Below, in pieces: positions 20,401 to 29,700 of a stretch of 64,000 nucleotides of DNA. Numbering within the stretch: position 1 is the stretch's first letter; each line of letters starts with the position of its first letter. Made by a program: the position numbers and the translations under genes. This stretch comes from JBOFSQ01 sp051651625 (lineage in GTDB: Bacteria > Planctomycetota > Planctomycetia > Pirellulales > Thermoguttaceae), in the NCBI GenBank assembly GCA_051651625.1, contig JBOFSQ010000033.1, positions 26,817-90,816 of the forward strand, written 5' to 3'. The notes under the pieces are model-generated. The model saw only the letters and a program-made list of their open reading frames with translations. It was not told the DNA's origin and made no database searches.

Positions 20401-23400
20401 CGTCGCGGATTTTGATCAGTAAGGACTGCACAATTGGTACAGACCCGAACGGCGGTCCCAGCAACCCGACGAATACAGACATCGGCAATACGCTAAAACT
20501 TGACCTTGCCTCTGGTACGACGTGGCACGTTGGGCAGATCGTCGGTAATGACAACTCGAAACTAATCATTTCGAACGGCTATATTCTCGTCGATGACCTC
20601 ACACATTTCCATGGAACACAGTCATCGACAGGTGGTACGATCATCAATGGTGGTAGCACCGACGCTAACCGTCCTTACACGTTCACAAATGAAAACGTAG
20701 ACAAAGGCGAATGGGTAAGCTGCAACGTTACCGTGAGTAACGGACATATCACCGTTGGACAGAATCCGAATCTTGGTGGCGGTGGTTATTGGGCAAGCTG
20801 CAACGTAACGGCCAGAAACAACAGCACGATTGATGTTGCTGGCGATTGGGTAACGAGTACGCTGCACAAGCAAGACCTTCGCACGCCGAACGTTTTGCTT
20901 GAGAATGGCAGCCGCCTCAGCGTCGGCGGAAACTGGCAAGAAAGCGGTGACATCTCGCTCGACAATTCGCAACTATTTGTCGGTGGACAGTGGCAGCACT
21001 ACGAAGGTTTCTTTACTAGATGGGTCGATGGGCTTTACGATGCACGATACGCCGAGGCGGCTGCTCTCAATCCGGGGTATAACTATGACGCAGCGGTTTA
21101 CACTGGGCAACAGCCGCCCTTTTTTGCCCAAGATGGTGACATCTACTGGAATCAAAACACCGGCACGATTTCTAACTTTGTCGCCATAGATAAAGACCTA
21201 GTATATCGTAGCGTTACAGCGAGTAATGGGAGTGTTATTCTGCTTGCTGGTAACGGGACGAGTGGCGCATTGTCGCTCGATGGCAGTACGCTAACAGTTG
21301 GCCACGAAGTTGGTGGCATTCTCGCTCTCGATACAGGAAACTACAACGTCACACGAGGGGGTGGGATTGGTGCCAATGCAACATTTGCAAATGGTAGCCA
21401 AGGGACGATTTTGGGTAACTGGAAGAGCGGTAATCTCACGCTCGCCGGTGGCAGCGATCTCACTGTTGGTCACGTCACAGGCGGTGTACTCACTGCCAAC
21501 ACCGGCGACGTTGAAATCGTTGCCGATAATACAGTGGCAGCGAATCGGTTCATCTCTGTTGGTGCTGGGAGTGTTCTCACTGTCTATGGCAACCTGAATA
21601 GTGGTAGCGTTAACGCACTTGGTAACGTGAGTGTAGGTATGTGGACGCCAACAGGACTTCCGTTGAGCCATGGCAATGCGTCCATCGACGGAACGCTCTT
21701 TGTTGGTAATGGCGGTAGTTTCCGCAATGCAGGGACACTCACCGTGCGAACAGCCAAAGATTCAAGTGGTAACGTTGTTGCTAACCAAGGCCGTCTAATT
21801 ATTGGAAGCAACTTTGACGTTGAGTCGATGGTAGCGATCATTGGTGGTTCAACGGTCAACATTGCCAAAGATTGGACTACTGGCGAAGCGTTAATCAATA
21901 GCAGTGTTGTCTATGTCGGTAACACTCTCAAAACACGCGATGCGAGTGGTGTACCGGCTGCGTTTGAATCGCACGATAACAGCACGGTAACAGTTGTCGA
22001 AGGTTGGACGACGGGCGATACTTGGCTCGATAAGACCACAACGACCGTTGGCGGTAACTTCACTGCAAGCTCGCTTATTGTTCAAGGCACGGTTTCTGGG
22101 AGCGGCGACAATCTCAAGGTCGGTAACTCATTGGGAGTCGGTACTGTAGACGCTGGCGGCAACCTCACTGGCGGGCGCGTAACAATCGTTTCCGATCCAG
22201 CATCTACCAAGGCGACAAGTATTAACGTCGGTCAAAACTGGGCGACCGGACAAATCGTGACGACAGGCCGCAATGCAGACGTAATGGTTGGTGGTGACTT
22301 CTTGAGCGGCTCAATCAGTTCTGATGGTGGTCGTTTCACGATCATGAAGTCGCTCACCGCAGGAAATGGCACGACAGTAATTCCGGGTGTCGTCGCAACG
22401 TCGGGGGTGATTTGGGATGTTGCTAGTAATTGGACATCCGATAACGTCACACTTGCCACCGCATCAACGTTTAACGTTGGTGGAAACTTCAGCTCACGCG
22501 GTAACGATGTGAAGATGATCAACGTTCAAAACTCGACCGTCGGTGGCAATTGGGATAGCGGCCAACTTTCGCTCACCGGTGGCAACAGTAATTTGAGCGT
22601 CGTAGGGAACTTGACCAGCAAGGCAATCACGAGCGATGGCGGTAGCTTCATCGTCGGAGGTGGCATTGACACTGGCGTCTCAAAGGTTACGACCAAAGGT
22701 GCCGACTGGACAGTCGGTCAGAGCTGGAAGAGCGGTGACATCGACATCCGCAACGCTGGCAAATTTAGCGTTGGCGGTGACTGGAGCAATGTCGAGTCAA
22801 CTGCGAAGTTTACTGATGTTGAACGAATTCAAATAACTGGGAATTGGACCAGCAAATCACTTATTCTGTCAACTCTCGGTAATGCAACCAGTCCGAACGA
22901 AGTAGTTATGGAAGTCGGTGGTACGTTCACCCCCGGAACCACACTCACGCTCGATATGCCCAAAGGTCGTAATCCACTTTCGCTGAATCCTGTTTATCGT
23001 ATCACCGCTGGCGATGTGTCGCTAGCCGGTACAACGATTGTCGTTGGAAATGCGGTTAACCTGACAGCACTCGGCAAATACTACGCCGCGCAGATTAAGT
23101 CGAACAGTGCTTCCCCGTTGCCATCGCCATCGTCGATCAAGGTTTCCGATATTAGTCTGTTCAAGCGAGTTGTGATCGAGCAACCAACAGGATCGGTGCT
23201 TGACATCTACGTCAATGCGACCGGTTTTTCGGGATATGTCAATCGGCTCAACGAGTTTGGAATCAGCGGTATCACGCACAACCAACTTGAGGTCATCAAA
23301 AACATGACCCGTATCGAAAACCAAGTCACTACGTTTGAAACAGCGGCTTCCACGGACCGTGTTGACCGTATGCTCGTCTCGGCCAGTGCTCTGACCGAGC

Positions 23401-24524
23401 CAGCGGCGATGTCACCATTGCGAACGAACGCTGTTGTTACGGATGTCCTCGATAAACTAATCACCTACGGTGACAACGAGTCAATCCCAGTTGCTGTGCG
23501 TTCGGCCAACATTAGCCGTGCCCTGAACGAACTCACCGGTGACACGCACGCCAACGGGCTTTTGATCGCATCGACACGTCCGTGGATGGAGGGGTACGAC
23601 CGGCTTCGTATGGATAATGAGATGTATTTTGTCGGTCAAAACTATGCCGCAGAGTCGCAAGCGATGCGCGGCCAGTCAGCACGTCTCGCTCGTATGAACC
23701 GACTTTGGATCACGCCGTCATACACGTTCGACTCGCTCTCCAGCGATGACAACGCCCGTGCGGCAAGCCTCGGACGTACTGGATTCAGCTTCGGTCTCGA
23801 CCGCCGCATCCGTCACAACGCCACCGCAGGCATTATGTTCAACTACAACTCCGCTCGCCTCAAGCAAGACGAAGACCGTGTACAAGGTAACGACTTCGGA
23901 GTCGGTCTATACGCCGGTGCGATGCTAGGCTACTACATCGAACTCCGTAGCTTCCTCGGATGTGGTTTCCAAAACTACGAATCGACCCGCGTATTCGACA
24001 CGACGTTCGCCGGTGGAAACCGTCAAACCGCAAGTGGACGCGCCGATGGGAATAGCTTTGGCGGAAGTATCGAAGTTGCACGGCCACTCTTCTTCGGGCT
24101 ATTCATATTCAAGCCAACACTCGGTATCGACTTCACATCGTACACCCGCAACGCATTCACCGAAACCGGTGACGCGATTCGGATGAACGTCGGTCGCACC
24201 ACCTACACTCGCGTCTCGCCGAGAATTGGGGCAACGTGGGAAGCTGGCACAATGAACAGACTCGCCGTAACAACACGTCTCTTCGCAGGCTACAACTTGG
24301 GCGACGACTACATCACCGCCCAAACACAGTTCGCCACCATCGGAGGCCCAACCCAAGACATCCGCAGCATCGCCCTCGGACGTGGCTTCATCGACGCTGG
24401 TATCGGTACACGATACTACCTCAACGCAACACGTTCGATGTCGTTACACGGCAACGCAGATGTCATATCCTCGAAGCGTTCACTCGCAGGGGCGTTCTCC
24501 ATCGGGGCTTCGTGGATGTACTAA
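14496..24524 (+). CDS. Giant autotransporter (type Va) surface protein
   Basis: 3342 residues. The N terminus has an extended, late signal sequence (hydrophobic core about residues 33-52, ending VVMADITW). The first ~950 residues are Asn/Gly/Tyr-rich beta structure. About residues 990-1900 hold at least six autotransporter-associated beta-strand repeats (PF12951 type), each opening like KTGAGVLDLTG, KDGLGTLTLSG or KQGAGQLTITS. About 2070-2790 hold a second repeat class with a recurring G-x-W-x-[ST]-G core every ~22-25 residues. A helical linker (ALNELTGDTHANGLLIAS) precedes a ~277-residue beta-barrel from about 3065 that ends in SWMY with a C-terminal aromatic. The passenger should be displayed outside the outer membrane, probably for adhesion. 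It has no operon partner. A smaller homologous barrel is encoded at 31939-33831. Confidence 0.93.
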   Translation: MSQKSARNCGDSLNSNDSQNGDYGRRSSTLSLNCARAAVCAFSLWLVLSPCVVMADITWAPGMPTNPQPWPDWLGINNGINSINIVDRRGQTANPGANNNNGLLIAGVGGWGIGAPPAGTDPSRSFQWGGSPGRTLNVNGDTNGRLWIGDAFTLGNGGTINVGGNAGFTVSRQGANVSTNASLFQLNASTFNNNGLFSLVLNNAANNRANWWQRNVFALTYSNGASIFNNAGDSSVTNADAWYLQGGPAPSQLNNRGYISGATNWVAAASIISNFGSGVGGSITAAPTPPAANLPAGVAGGWTWYMLGSTLNNTFAGDDATISLGAGGQMFIIGSTLNATGGATNFSGGPRGGQSGNSDYSSINGREVILSGTGPTSNYGGDAIPVEITSPFINMFQVLPLASPASGEHIGYYNQATGFRWFNVAGETDGSADLRFATVNTEIYYDLTGLLNVNINSTIYLDRWRDNKTVIRVADTTARIYNPRMFLDGTFGRTAYRLQLDSITPNQNQYNSTQLPNTNLLYNIIRTQGGDSHLGVTSDIHIARIAPEWTPLALASPTAPPLPPQLLQVLAENGLNINNANVNANPVVYNTYDFAYLYHNPNSPFYVGKPTVVQTQVPLIFDGGSYLHDAFDNALGLANPWYNTNEYNAAWDPTNNPNSVSYKVTGGIYNEFYDPSAAVHNAGNPTAPSYNPQFDRSSPNYNTASWYGMAAPPVGKSVLPHIAYNPYVDANGYSGGLTKVDTGLLWLQASEFRFLNVLDAAGVATVFNRTGAQMNRDINSLIDVQGGILRFNRQEDLRPVWRAAAENVVFNNNTGLYVDDNPITNQYAPAQRYNINPNGYVNTAAGEVAPDRSNYYTIQLNTLTNPNDAAARNATTLSTSGGHHYRTATVSDPLRDRAANDNRLIVNNRIILHGGGTFEVGYDSGANGYWFTTVNGEYVEDDSLYRTYTVKSPEYDNPNNIQGGGVGNDWGYLWLNNATLVGQRPTEGITPFLNKTGAGVLDLTGVNWEYENGLTNVEINVDQGTLAFTNQADLGSGRIALQGRDAILALLKDSELDRGSIKYNPNSASGLNRDLVSGYDTNWGAGGAPTTIMNPNADTTPTEINNIIALVDGGTINVVQGGRPPVVGSLIFPQPFYSEFDITKTRAKDGYENQHNFIVKGDRIQGNGSLRKIGLGMLTLEGDYRVATGAVTFPVREGQTRRTYNGVQFELQRGTLRFSQETNLGGIAGGVAGGTILFTLDKNATLQYYGKDQEMIVRNNVTMTYDRGLYNSGGATLDIRNSQSDTLMTTLRLTGTITGDSNFLTITKLGQLKSVLDMTQATMAGTAGAAKWDVRTGELAFNIQNNIGSGDIMLSEATMLHKVYQQPTGTPPASPHTQNVAIANNVLVRNNATIKIDGDATRIGGLLSRLTLRGDLSVQTQLDKMGDGILILDGSLARAGAADVGTTILGGLRIKEGPLEFSRRQQLVTTDIVNPQAISLNLYGAKAGLIYSGVGDVNPATRTPRPLTITNNINILPLYHDLTNSPRVANITVTDATGNLGLTGEQLRGGDLTLNDLKRDADGNPVINATTGKWETTSTSISGASTIVKDGLGTLTLSGVLNDDTKENISILIKQGKIAFSEQKNLGHATNNNLNNAIVLNGVSAKLEYLGTTPVGTPDTTQIANQLVFLNGGGTLSVLDSLDTFVLRDGQIVSNRDLSTIGSNTPYKGTTWTLAKEGAGKLDITAVDFSKPISPTGAALEHITDINIKEGTVVFNDVKNLTGGANKPLTISMGAQVPGIVIPGVITTYTTYTSGMLEYTGTANIPLANNLLLNGGKVVSPSTGLAIYDQLTGRQVVAGGGINVKNVDTNLVLTGAISGTGSFVKQGAGQLTITSANSGLTGDFIIERGTVELKTQQQFRGDIIVKNYLDGGNYEGATLVAGAGNVITNKNKLYLASGTTFDMSYNDGKNPTMQTLTGVMTLPIAGAGPSRILISKDCTIGTDPNGGPSNPTNTDIGNTLKLDLASGTTWHVGQIVGNDNSKLIISNGYILVDDLTHFHGTQSSTGGTIINGGSTDANRPYTFTNENVDKGEWVSCNVTVSNGHITVGQNPNLGGGGYWASCNVTARNNSTIDVAGDWVTSTLHKQDLRTPNVLLENGSRLSVGGNWQESGDISLDNSQLFVGGQWQHYEGFFTRWVDGLYDARYAEAAALNPGYNYDAAVYTGQQPPFFAQDGDIYWNQNTGTISNFVAIDKDLVYRSVTASNGSVILLAGNGTSGALSLDGSTLTVGHEVGGILALDTGNYNVTRGGGIGANATFANGSQGTILGNWKSGNLTLAGGSDLTVGHVTGGVLTANTGDVEIVADNTVAANRFISVGAGSVLTVYGNLNSGSVNALGNVSVGMWTPTGLPLSHGNASIDGTLFVGNGGSFRNAGTLTVRTAKDSSGNVVANQGRLIIGSNFDVESMVAIIGGSTVNIAKDWTTGEALINSSVVYVGNTLKTRDASGVPAAFESHDNSTVTVVEGWTTGDTWLDKTTTTVGGNFTASSLIVQGTVSGSGDNLKVGNSLGVGTVDAGGNLTGGRVTIVSDPASTKATSINVGQNWATGQIVTTGRNADVMVGGDFLSGSISSDGGRFTIMKSLTAGNGTTVIPGVVATSGVIWDVASNWTSDNVTLATASTFNVGGNFSSRGNDVKMINVQNSTVGGNWDSGQLSLTGGNSNLSVVGNLTSKAITSDGGSFIVGGGIDTGVSKVTTKGADWTVGQSWKSGDIDIRNAGKFSVGGDWSNVESTAKFTDVERIQITGNWTSKSLILSTLGNATSPNEVVMEVGGTFTPGTTLTLDMPKGRNPLSLNPVYRITAGDVSLAGTTIVVGNAVNLTALGKYYAAQIKSNSASPLPSPSSIKVSDISLFKRVVIEQPTGSVLDIYVNATGFSGYVNRLNEFGISGITHNQLEVIKNMTRIENQVTTFETAASTDRVDRMLVSASALTEPAAMSPLRTNAVVTDVLDKLITYGDNESIPVAVRSANISRALNELTGDTHANGLLIASTRPWMEGYDRLRMDNEMYFVGQNYAAESQAMRGQSARLARMNRLWITPSYTFDSLSSDDNARAASLGRTGFSFGLDRRIRHNATAGIMFNYNSARLKQDEDRVQGNDFGVGLYAGAMLGYYIELRSFLGCGFQNYESTRVFDTTFAGGNRQTASGRADGNSFGGSIEVARPLFFGLFIFKPTLGIDFTSYTRNAFTETGDAIRMNVGRTTYTRVSPRIGATWEAGTMNRLAVTTRLFAGYNLGDDYITAQTQFATIGGPTQDIRSIALGRGFIDAGIGTRYYLNATRSMSLHGNADVISSKRSLAGAFSIGASWMY

Positions 24525-24924
24525 AAAATCCAGAGCGGGAAGCGTAAGCGAGCGGCCAGAATCGGAACGCGAAGCGTAAGCGAGTGCCCGAATTGTCATT
24601 CGGCGCAGAGCGTGTCATTCCCGTTGTACCTGACGGGAATGGACTTGATGGACAGGTACAGCGTCCATCAGGTCCATATCGTCCATTCCTGTGGAGTCAC
24701 GCTGATTGGCGATTCTGGCACTCGCTTACGCTTCGCGTTCTGATTCGGCATTCGCTTCCCGCTTCGATCACTGGCCACTAGCCACCGGCCATTGCTTATG
24801 GCACTCGCTTACGCTTCGCGTTCTGATTTGCGGCTCTCGCCACTTTTTCCTCTTGCATCGGTGACGGCAATTCGGTATTCTTCGCCACTTGGTTTTCGAT
24901 GTTGTCCCTGTTGTCGATTGTGAC
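24525..24924. repeat. Intergenic repeat block with GAAGCGTAAGCGAGTGC units
   Basis: 400 bases without a gene. CGCGAAGCGTAAGCGAGTGC near 24570-24595 recurs inverted as ACTCGCTTACGCTTCGCGTTC near 24720 and 24803, so the block can fold on itself. Between them lie overlapping short inverted words (ATTCCCGT/ACGGGAAT near 24619-24651; ATGGAC/GTCCAT). A related copy is at 58915-59010. No coding potential or promoter was recognised apart from the leader of the downstream gene. Confidence 0.6.
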
Positions 24925-26433
24925 ATGCGAATAATTCTCACCACAACTCTCGCCGTCGTTTTGGTTGTAAGCACGATCAATGCGCGCACTGCCGTCGCCC
25001 AAAGCGTGTGGCAAAACGCGGTGAATCAGGCCTTTTCAGACGCCACCACACCACCACAGCGTCCTGCGCCGCGCGTCCCCGCGATGTACGGCGGATACGG
25101 AACGACTACGCCAAGCGGACGAGTTCAATACTCGCCGCCGCGCGAAGTGTTGTCGCCACGCGGCAACGTTGTTCGACAAACTGTGCCGGTCAACACGCAA
25201 ATCGCAACACGCGAGCCGCGAAAACTTCCGGCGTCGGGAACGACCGCATACTACGGCCCCGTCGGCGAAGACGAACCGACAAACGAAATCGTTCAAATTG
25301 CCTACGTCGATGATGTCGTCGCGCCGCCACAACAGCAAACACCGCCAACAGTTTACCGTCCGACATCTGTCGCAAACGTCCCGATGCCAAGCCCCGCACT
25401 GACCGAGTCGTGGGACATCGAAGGACGACTCGAACGACCGATGAACGTGTCATCGCCGCAGCCTGTAAACACAAATCGCACTGCTGTCGTCGCTCCACCG
25501 GCAACGACGACTCGTACTCTCTACGCAAACCGCGACGCAATTAATCCTGTCGCTACTCCAGCCGCGATGGCAATGCCACGTTATACGCCAATGGTAGGCG
25601 GAAATGCAACTGGCATCGCGCCGCGCACTGTCACACCCGCTCCCGCACCGTCACTTTGGAAACAGCTCACGAGCGACTTTCGACCATCGAACGACCGTCG
25701 CTGGCAACCTAATCTCGCAGTGCTGCCGACGATTGAGTTTCAAGGGAATCATGTGACGATACGAAACGTCCGTTACACAATCTACCAAACCAAAGAAAAC
25801 TACACGCCGCGTTACTATGACGCGACATACGACATGAGCAGTCTTCAAACGCTCGACATTATCGTCGCACCGTTTCCGTCGATGCCATCGGTTGGGCATG
25901 TCGAATTGAGTTTTGGTTTCAGCGATGGTCGGCACGTCATCTTGTCGATTGAGCCGCGTTTTGAAGAGGGTGAAAAGGACGATCCGATTGGTGCGATGTC
26001 GAATCAATTTGAGTTGATGTACCTCTTTGCAGACGAGCGCGACGCCGTGCGACTCTACACGCAAGTTGGTCGTGGCGACGTGTTTTTGTACCGACTCAAC
26101 GTGACGCCCGACGAAGTTCGCAAAGTTTTTGAGTCTGCGGCGGTGCGTGCAAACACGCTTGCGGAAAAACCGGAGTTCTACCACGGCATCACCAACAACT
26201 GCGCGACAAACCTCTTCGCCCACATCAACTACGCCCGCGCCGGAGCGATCCCGCGCGACTATCGCTCGCGGTTTCCGGGTGTGATCGACAAACTCCTGTT
26301 TGAACGCAAAATGATTGTCACCAACGCAGCCACGTTCAAAGAAGCACGCGAAAACGCGAAAATTAACTGGCTCGCCGAACAATACGGCGACATCGACTAC
26401 TTCTCCGCCGGCATTCGGCAGAATCTGTTTTAG
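24925..26433 (+). CDS. Secreted protein with DUF4105-like domain
   Basis: 502 residues with a clear signal peptide (MRIILTTTLAVVLVVSTINARTAVAQ). Roughly residues 30-245 are a low-complexity Pro/Thr/Arg-rich stretch. The C-terminal half resembles the DUF4105 family (periplasmic domain related to Lnb/papain-like folds): VGHVELSFGFSDGRHVILSIEPR, then GDVFLYRLNVTPDEVRKVF and FYHGITNNCATNLFAHIN. The latter contains a Cys in the NNCATN motif expected of the catalytic Cys, and the H in GHVELSF would partner it. A membrane-anchored or periplasmic hydrolase is plausible, substrate unknown. The ATG at 24925 is preferred over the upstream TTG because it exposes the signal peptide. Confidence 0.7.
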   Translation: MRIILTTTLAVVLVVSTINARTAVAQSVWQNAVNQAFSDATTPPQRPAPRVPAMYGGYGTTTPSGRVQYSPPREVLSPRGNVVRQTVPVNTQIATREPRKLPASGTTAYYGPVGEDEPTNEIVQIAYVDDVVAPPQQQTPPTVYRPTSVANVPMPSPALTESWDIEGRLERPMNVSSPQPVNTNRTAVVAPPATTTRTLYANRDAINPVATPAAMAMPRYTPMVGGNATGIAPRTVTPAPAPSLWKQLTSDFRPSNDRRWQPNLAVLPTIEFQGNHVTIRNVRYTIYQTKENYTPRYYDATYDMSSLQTLDIIVAPFPSMPSVGHVELSFGFSDGRHVILSIEPRFEEGEKDDPIGAMSNQFELMYLFADERDAVRLYTQVGRGDVFLYRLNVTPDEVRKVFESAAVRANTLAEKPEFYHGITNNCATNLFAHINYARAGAIPRDYRSRFPGVIDKLLFERKMIVTNAATFKEARENAKINWLAEQYGDIDYFSAGIRQNLF

Positions 26434-26516
26434 ACGATGTGAAGTATCTGTCAATTTTTGTATTCGTTCACGCTTCGCATGACGGCGTACTTCAATCGCG
26501 GTTCTTTTTTCTCACA

Positions 26517-26650
26517 CAAAGGCACGAAGAGAAGAGGAGAGAACGCGGAACACGCGAAAGAACGGAAGTCACGGAACTCTGAACTTTCGCGTCTTTCCGT
26601 CTTTCCGTCCTTCCCCGATTTCCGCGTTAAAACTCTTCTTTGTGCCTTGT
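26517..26650. repeat. GGAGAGAACG...CCGCGTTAAAA inverted repeat, copy 1
   Basis: In the 304-base gap before smc, purine-rich GGAGAGAACGCGGAACAC is followed by a pyrimidine-rich arm ending in CCGCGTTAAAACTC, giving an imperfect hairpin. The same arrangement recurs at 34015-34127. No gene is recognised here. Confidence 0.6.
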
Positions 26651-26737
26651 ATGATGTTTATCATCCGGTTTTAGGCTTCGTGTGAGACTCCTCCTACAAA
26701 AAATCTGTGAAAATCTGCGTCATCTGCGGATTTCAAA

Positions 26738-29700
26738 ATGCTCACCGCAATCGAACTATCAGGTTTCAAGAGTTTTGCCGACCGGACTCGTCTTGAGTTT
26801 TCGGACGGAATCTCTGCGCTTGTTGGGCCGAACGGTTCGGGGAAGTCGAATGTTGTTGACGCGATAAAGTGGGTGCTCGGTGAACAGAGCATGAAAAAAC
26901 TTCGCGGCAGCGAAGCGACCGACGTAATCTTCAGCGGCAGCGCGACCCGCGATGCACTCGGTTCCGCCGAAGTGACTCTCACGTTCGACAACACGACGAA
27001 AATCTTTCCCGATCTCGACACGCGCGAAGTTCACATCACACGCCGCGTCTATCGGAGTGGCGAAGGCGAGTATCTTGTCAACCGTCAAGCGTCGCGGCTC
27101 CGCGACATCAAAGAACTTCTCGCCGGAACCGGACTCGGCACGCAAGCCTACAGCATCATTGAACAAGGTCGCGTCGAATCGCTCCTCCAAAGTACGCCGG
27201 TTCAGCGTCGCGGAATCTTTGAAGACGCCGCAGGGATCAGCCGGTTTTACGCAAAAAAAGTCGAGGCCGGACGACGGTTAGAACGTGTCGATCAAAATCT
27301 TGTTCGCGTTCGTGACAGCGTTGTTGAACTGGAGCAGCAACTAAAAACTGCGAAGACGCAAGCGGGCAAGGCGCAGCTTTATCGTGAGTACACGTCGCGT
27401 TTGCAAGAACTTCGCACCGACGCAGCACTTGTTGACTGGCGACGACTCCACGCCGCGATTGAACTGTCGCAGCGTGCGTGGGACAAAGCGGTCGAGCGTA
27501 ACGGCGATTTGGTTGCGGTCGTTGAACGTTTGGAGACGGAGTGGAGCGGTTGCGGCAGCGATCTCGAACACGTCGATGCGGCGATCCGTTCGACGGAGCA
27601 GTCGCTCACGACGGCGACGGAGCGAATCACTTCGACACTTGCGGCGACAGAACAACTCTCCGCGCAGCACGTTCAAGTCGAAGACGAAGTTCGGCAAACT
27701 GTTGCACAGATGAACGAGATGCGTCTCAAGTGGGGCGACGTTGAGACGCACATTCACCAAACGAAAACGCAACTCGCGGCGGCAGAGCAAGGATTTGTCG
27801 CGGCGACGGAGGCGTATGAATCGTGCCGTCTCCGCGATGTTAAACTTTCTGAACAGGTCGAGTCGCAGCGGCGCAGCGGCGACGCACTGCGAACGTCGCT
27901 TCTTCCTCACGAGCAAGAAGTTGTTCGCATCCAGAGCGAGATGAGTAGTTGCAGCGCGAACCTCGCCGCACTCGAACAAGATCGCACGCGAAACGAAGAA
28001 CGCCTTCGCGGACTTGTGTCGCGGCGTGAAACGCTTGTTGGCACCGAACAAATCTTGTCACGCGAATTTTCTGACATCGCGGCGCGAGTTAACGAATGTC
28101 GCAGCGAACTCGACACAATCCGCACTCGCCGCGATACGCAAGCCACAAAACGCGAACAGTTGCTCGACGAACTGTCGGAGAATCGACAGCGACACAGCGC
28201 GCTTCGTGAACGTGCAAGCGTACTCGAAGACCTTGTGAATCGTTACGAAGGTTTGAGTCCGGGAGTGCGTGAAGTTTTGCAGGAGTCGAAGAATCCGGCG
28301 AGTCCGTTTCGTCACGCGCACGGTCTCGTTGCCGACATTTTTCACGTCGATATTGGTCGTGCGTTACTGATTGATCTTGCACTCGGCCCGAAGGCGCAGC
28401 AAGTTGTCGTCTCGCCCGAACCGGAACTGTTTCGTCACATTGAGCGGCGGTCAAACCAGTTTGCGGGGCGTGTCGGATTCATTTGGCTCGATCCACGCGG
28501 CAGCAGCGTTTCGGAGTCTCAAAACGATTTCTCACTTCGTCCCGGCGTGATTGGACGCGCCGACAAAATTGTTCACACGTCACCACTTTTCGCGCCGCTC
28601 GCGCAGCGACTTCTGGGGCGAATTTGGATTGTCGAAAATCTTTCGATAGCGAAAAAACTGTACCGCGAGAGCGACGATCAAACCAGTTTTCTCACGGTCA
28701 CTGGCGAGATGCTCGAAGCCGACGGCACGCTTGTTGTTGGTCCGCAGCAGACAGCGACGGGTTTGATTTCGCGCCGAAGTGAACTGCGAAGTGTTCGTGA
28801 CGAGTGTGATTCGGTGGCGGCGAAACTCGACGAGATGCAGCGTGCGATTCAGTTGACGCAAGAAAATCTTGCGGGCGACGAAAAGGCGTTCGATGACGCG
28901 GTGCAGCGGCTCCAGCTTTCGAGCAAAGATCGCGACGCGAAAGAAGTTGAACTGCGAACGGCGCAGGAGCAGCTCAAGCAGATCGCGTCGCAAGAAAACG
29001 AGTTGGCCCACGAAATCACGGCGTGCGAAGCGAAACGGACGCTCGCCCAGCAGCAGAGCGAAAGTCTTGCAAGCGAACTGGCGGTACAAGAATCGCACCG
29101 CGCGACGATTCGTGAGAAACTGGTCGCGGTCGAACGAGAACTTGTGCAAATGGAAGCGGCTTGGCACCAGCACGAAGAGCAGGTGACGGCATCGAAGGTC
29201 GAGTGTGCGAAGAGTGAAGAGCGACTTGCGTTCTTGCGTGAACGTCTTTCGCAGGTTGAGGAGCGGTGCCGCGAACAACTTGCGATGCGTGAAGAGAACG
29301 CGAAACGTCGTCGGCAACTCACGGCGCGAATCGAGTCGCTGGAAGTGGCGATGCTCTCGCACCACGCGACGCTTGCAACGCTGTACGGTCAGCGTGAATC
29401 GTTACTGCGTGACCGGAACGAACGCGGGATTGTCCGCGCGTGGCTCAGCGATTTTCGTAAACGTCAACATACCGAACTCAAAAAACGGCAGAGTGAACTC
29501 AACAATGTTGCGTCGCAAACGCACAAACACCAAAACGAAGTTGAGCGACTCGTGCTGGAAAAAAAGGGACTCGCGCAGCGGCTCTACGACGAGTACGCGA
29601 TTGACATCGCCGCCATCGATCTCGCGGCGACAACAACCGACGAATCGAGTTCGCACGAAGCGAGTTCGAGTGAAAACAGCGTTGACGCCGCACGAGAGAT

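Noticed and set aside
27341..28051. Minus-strand frame of 236 codons within smc
   Set aside because: Antisense shadow caused by the GC-biased codon pattern of smc.
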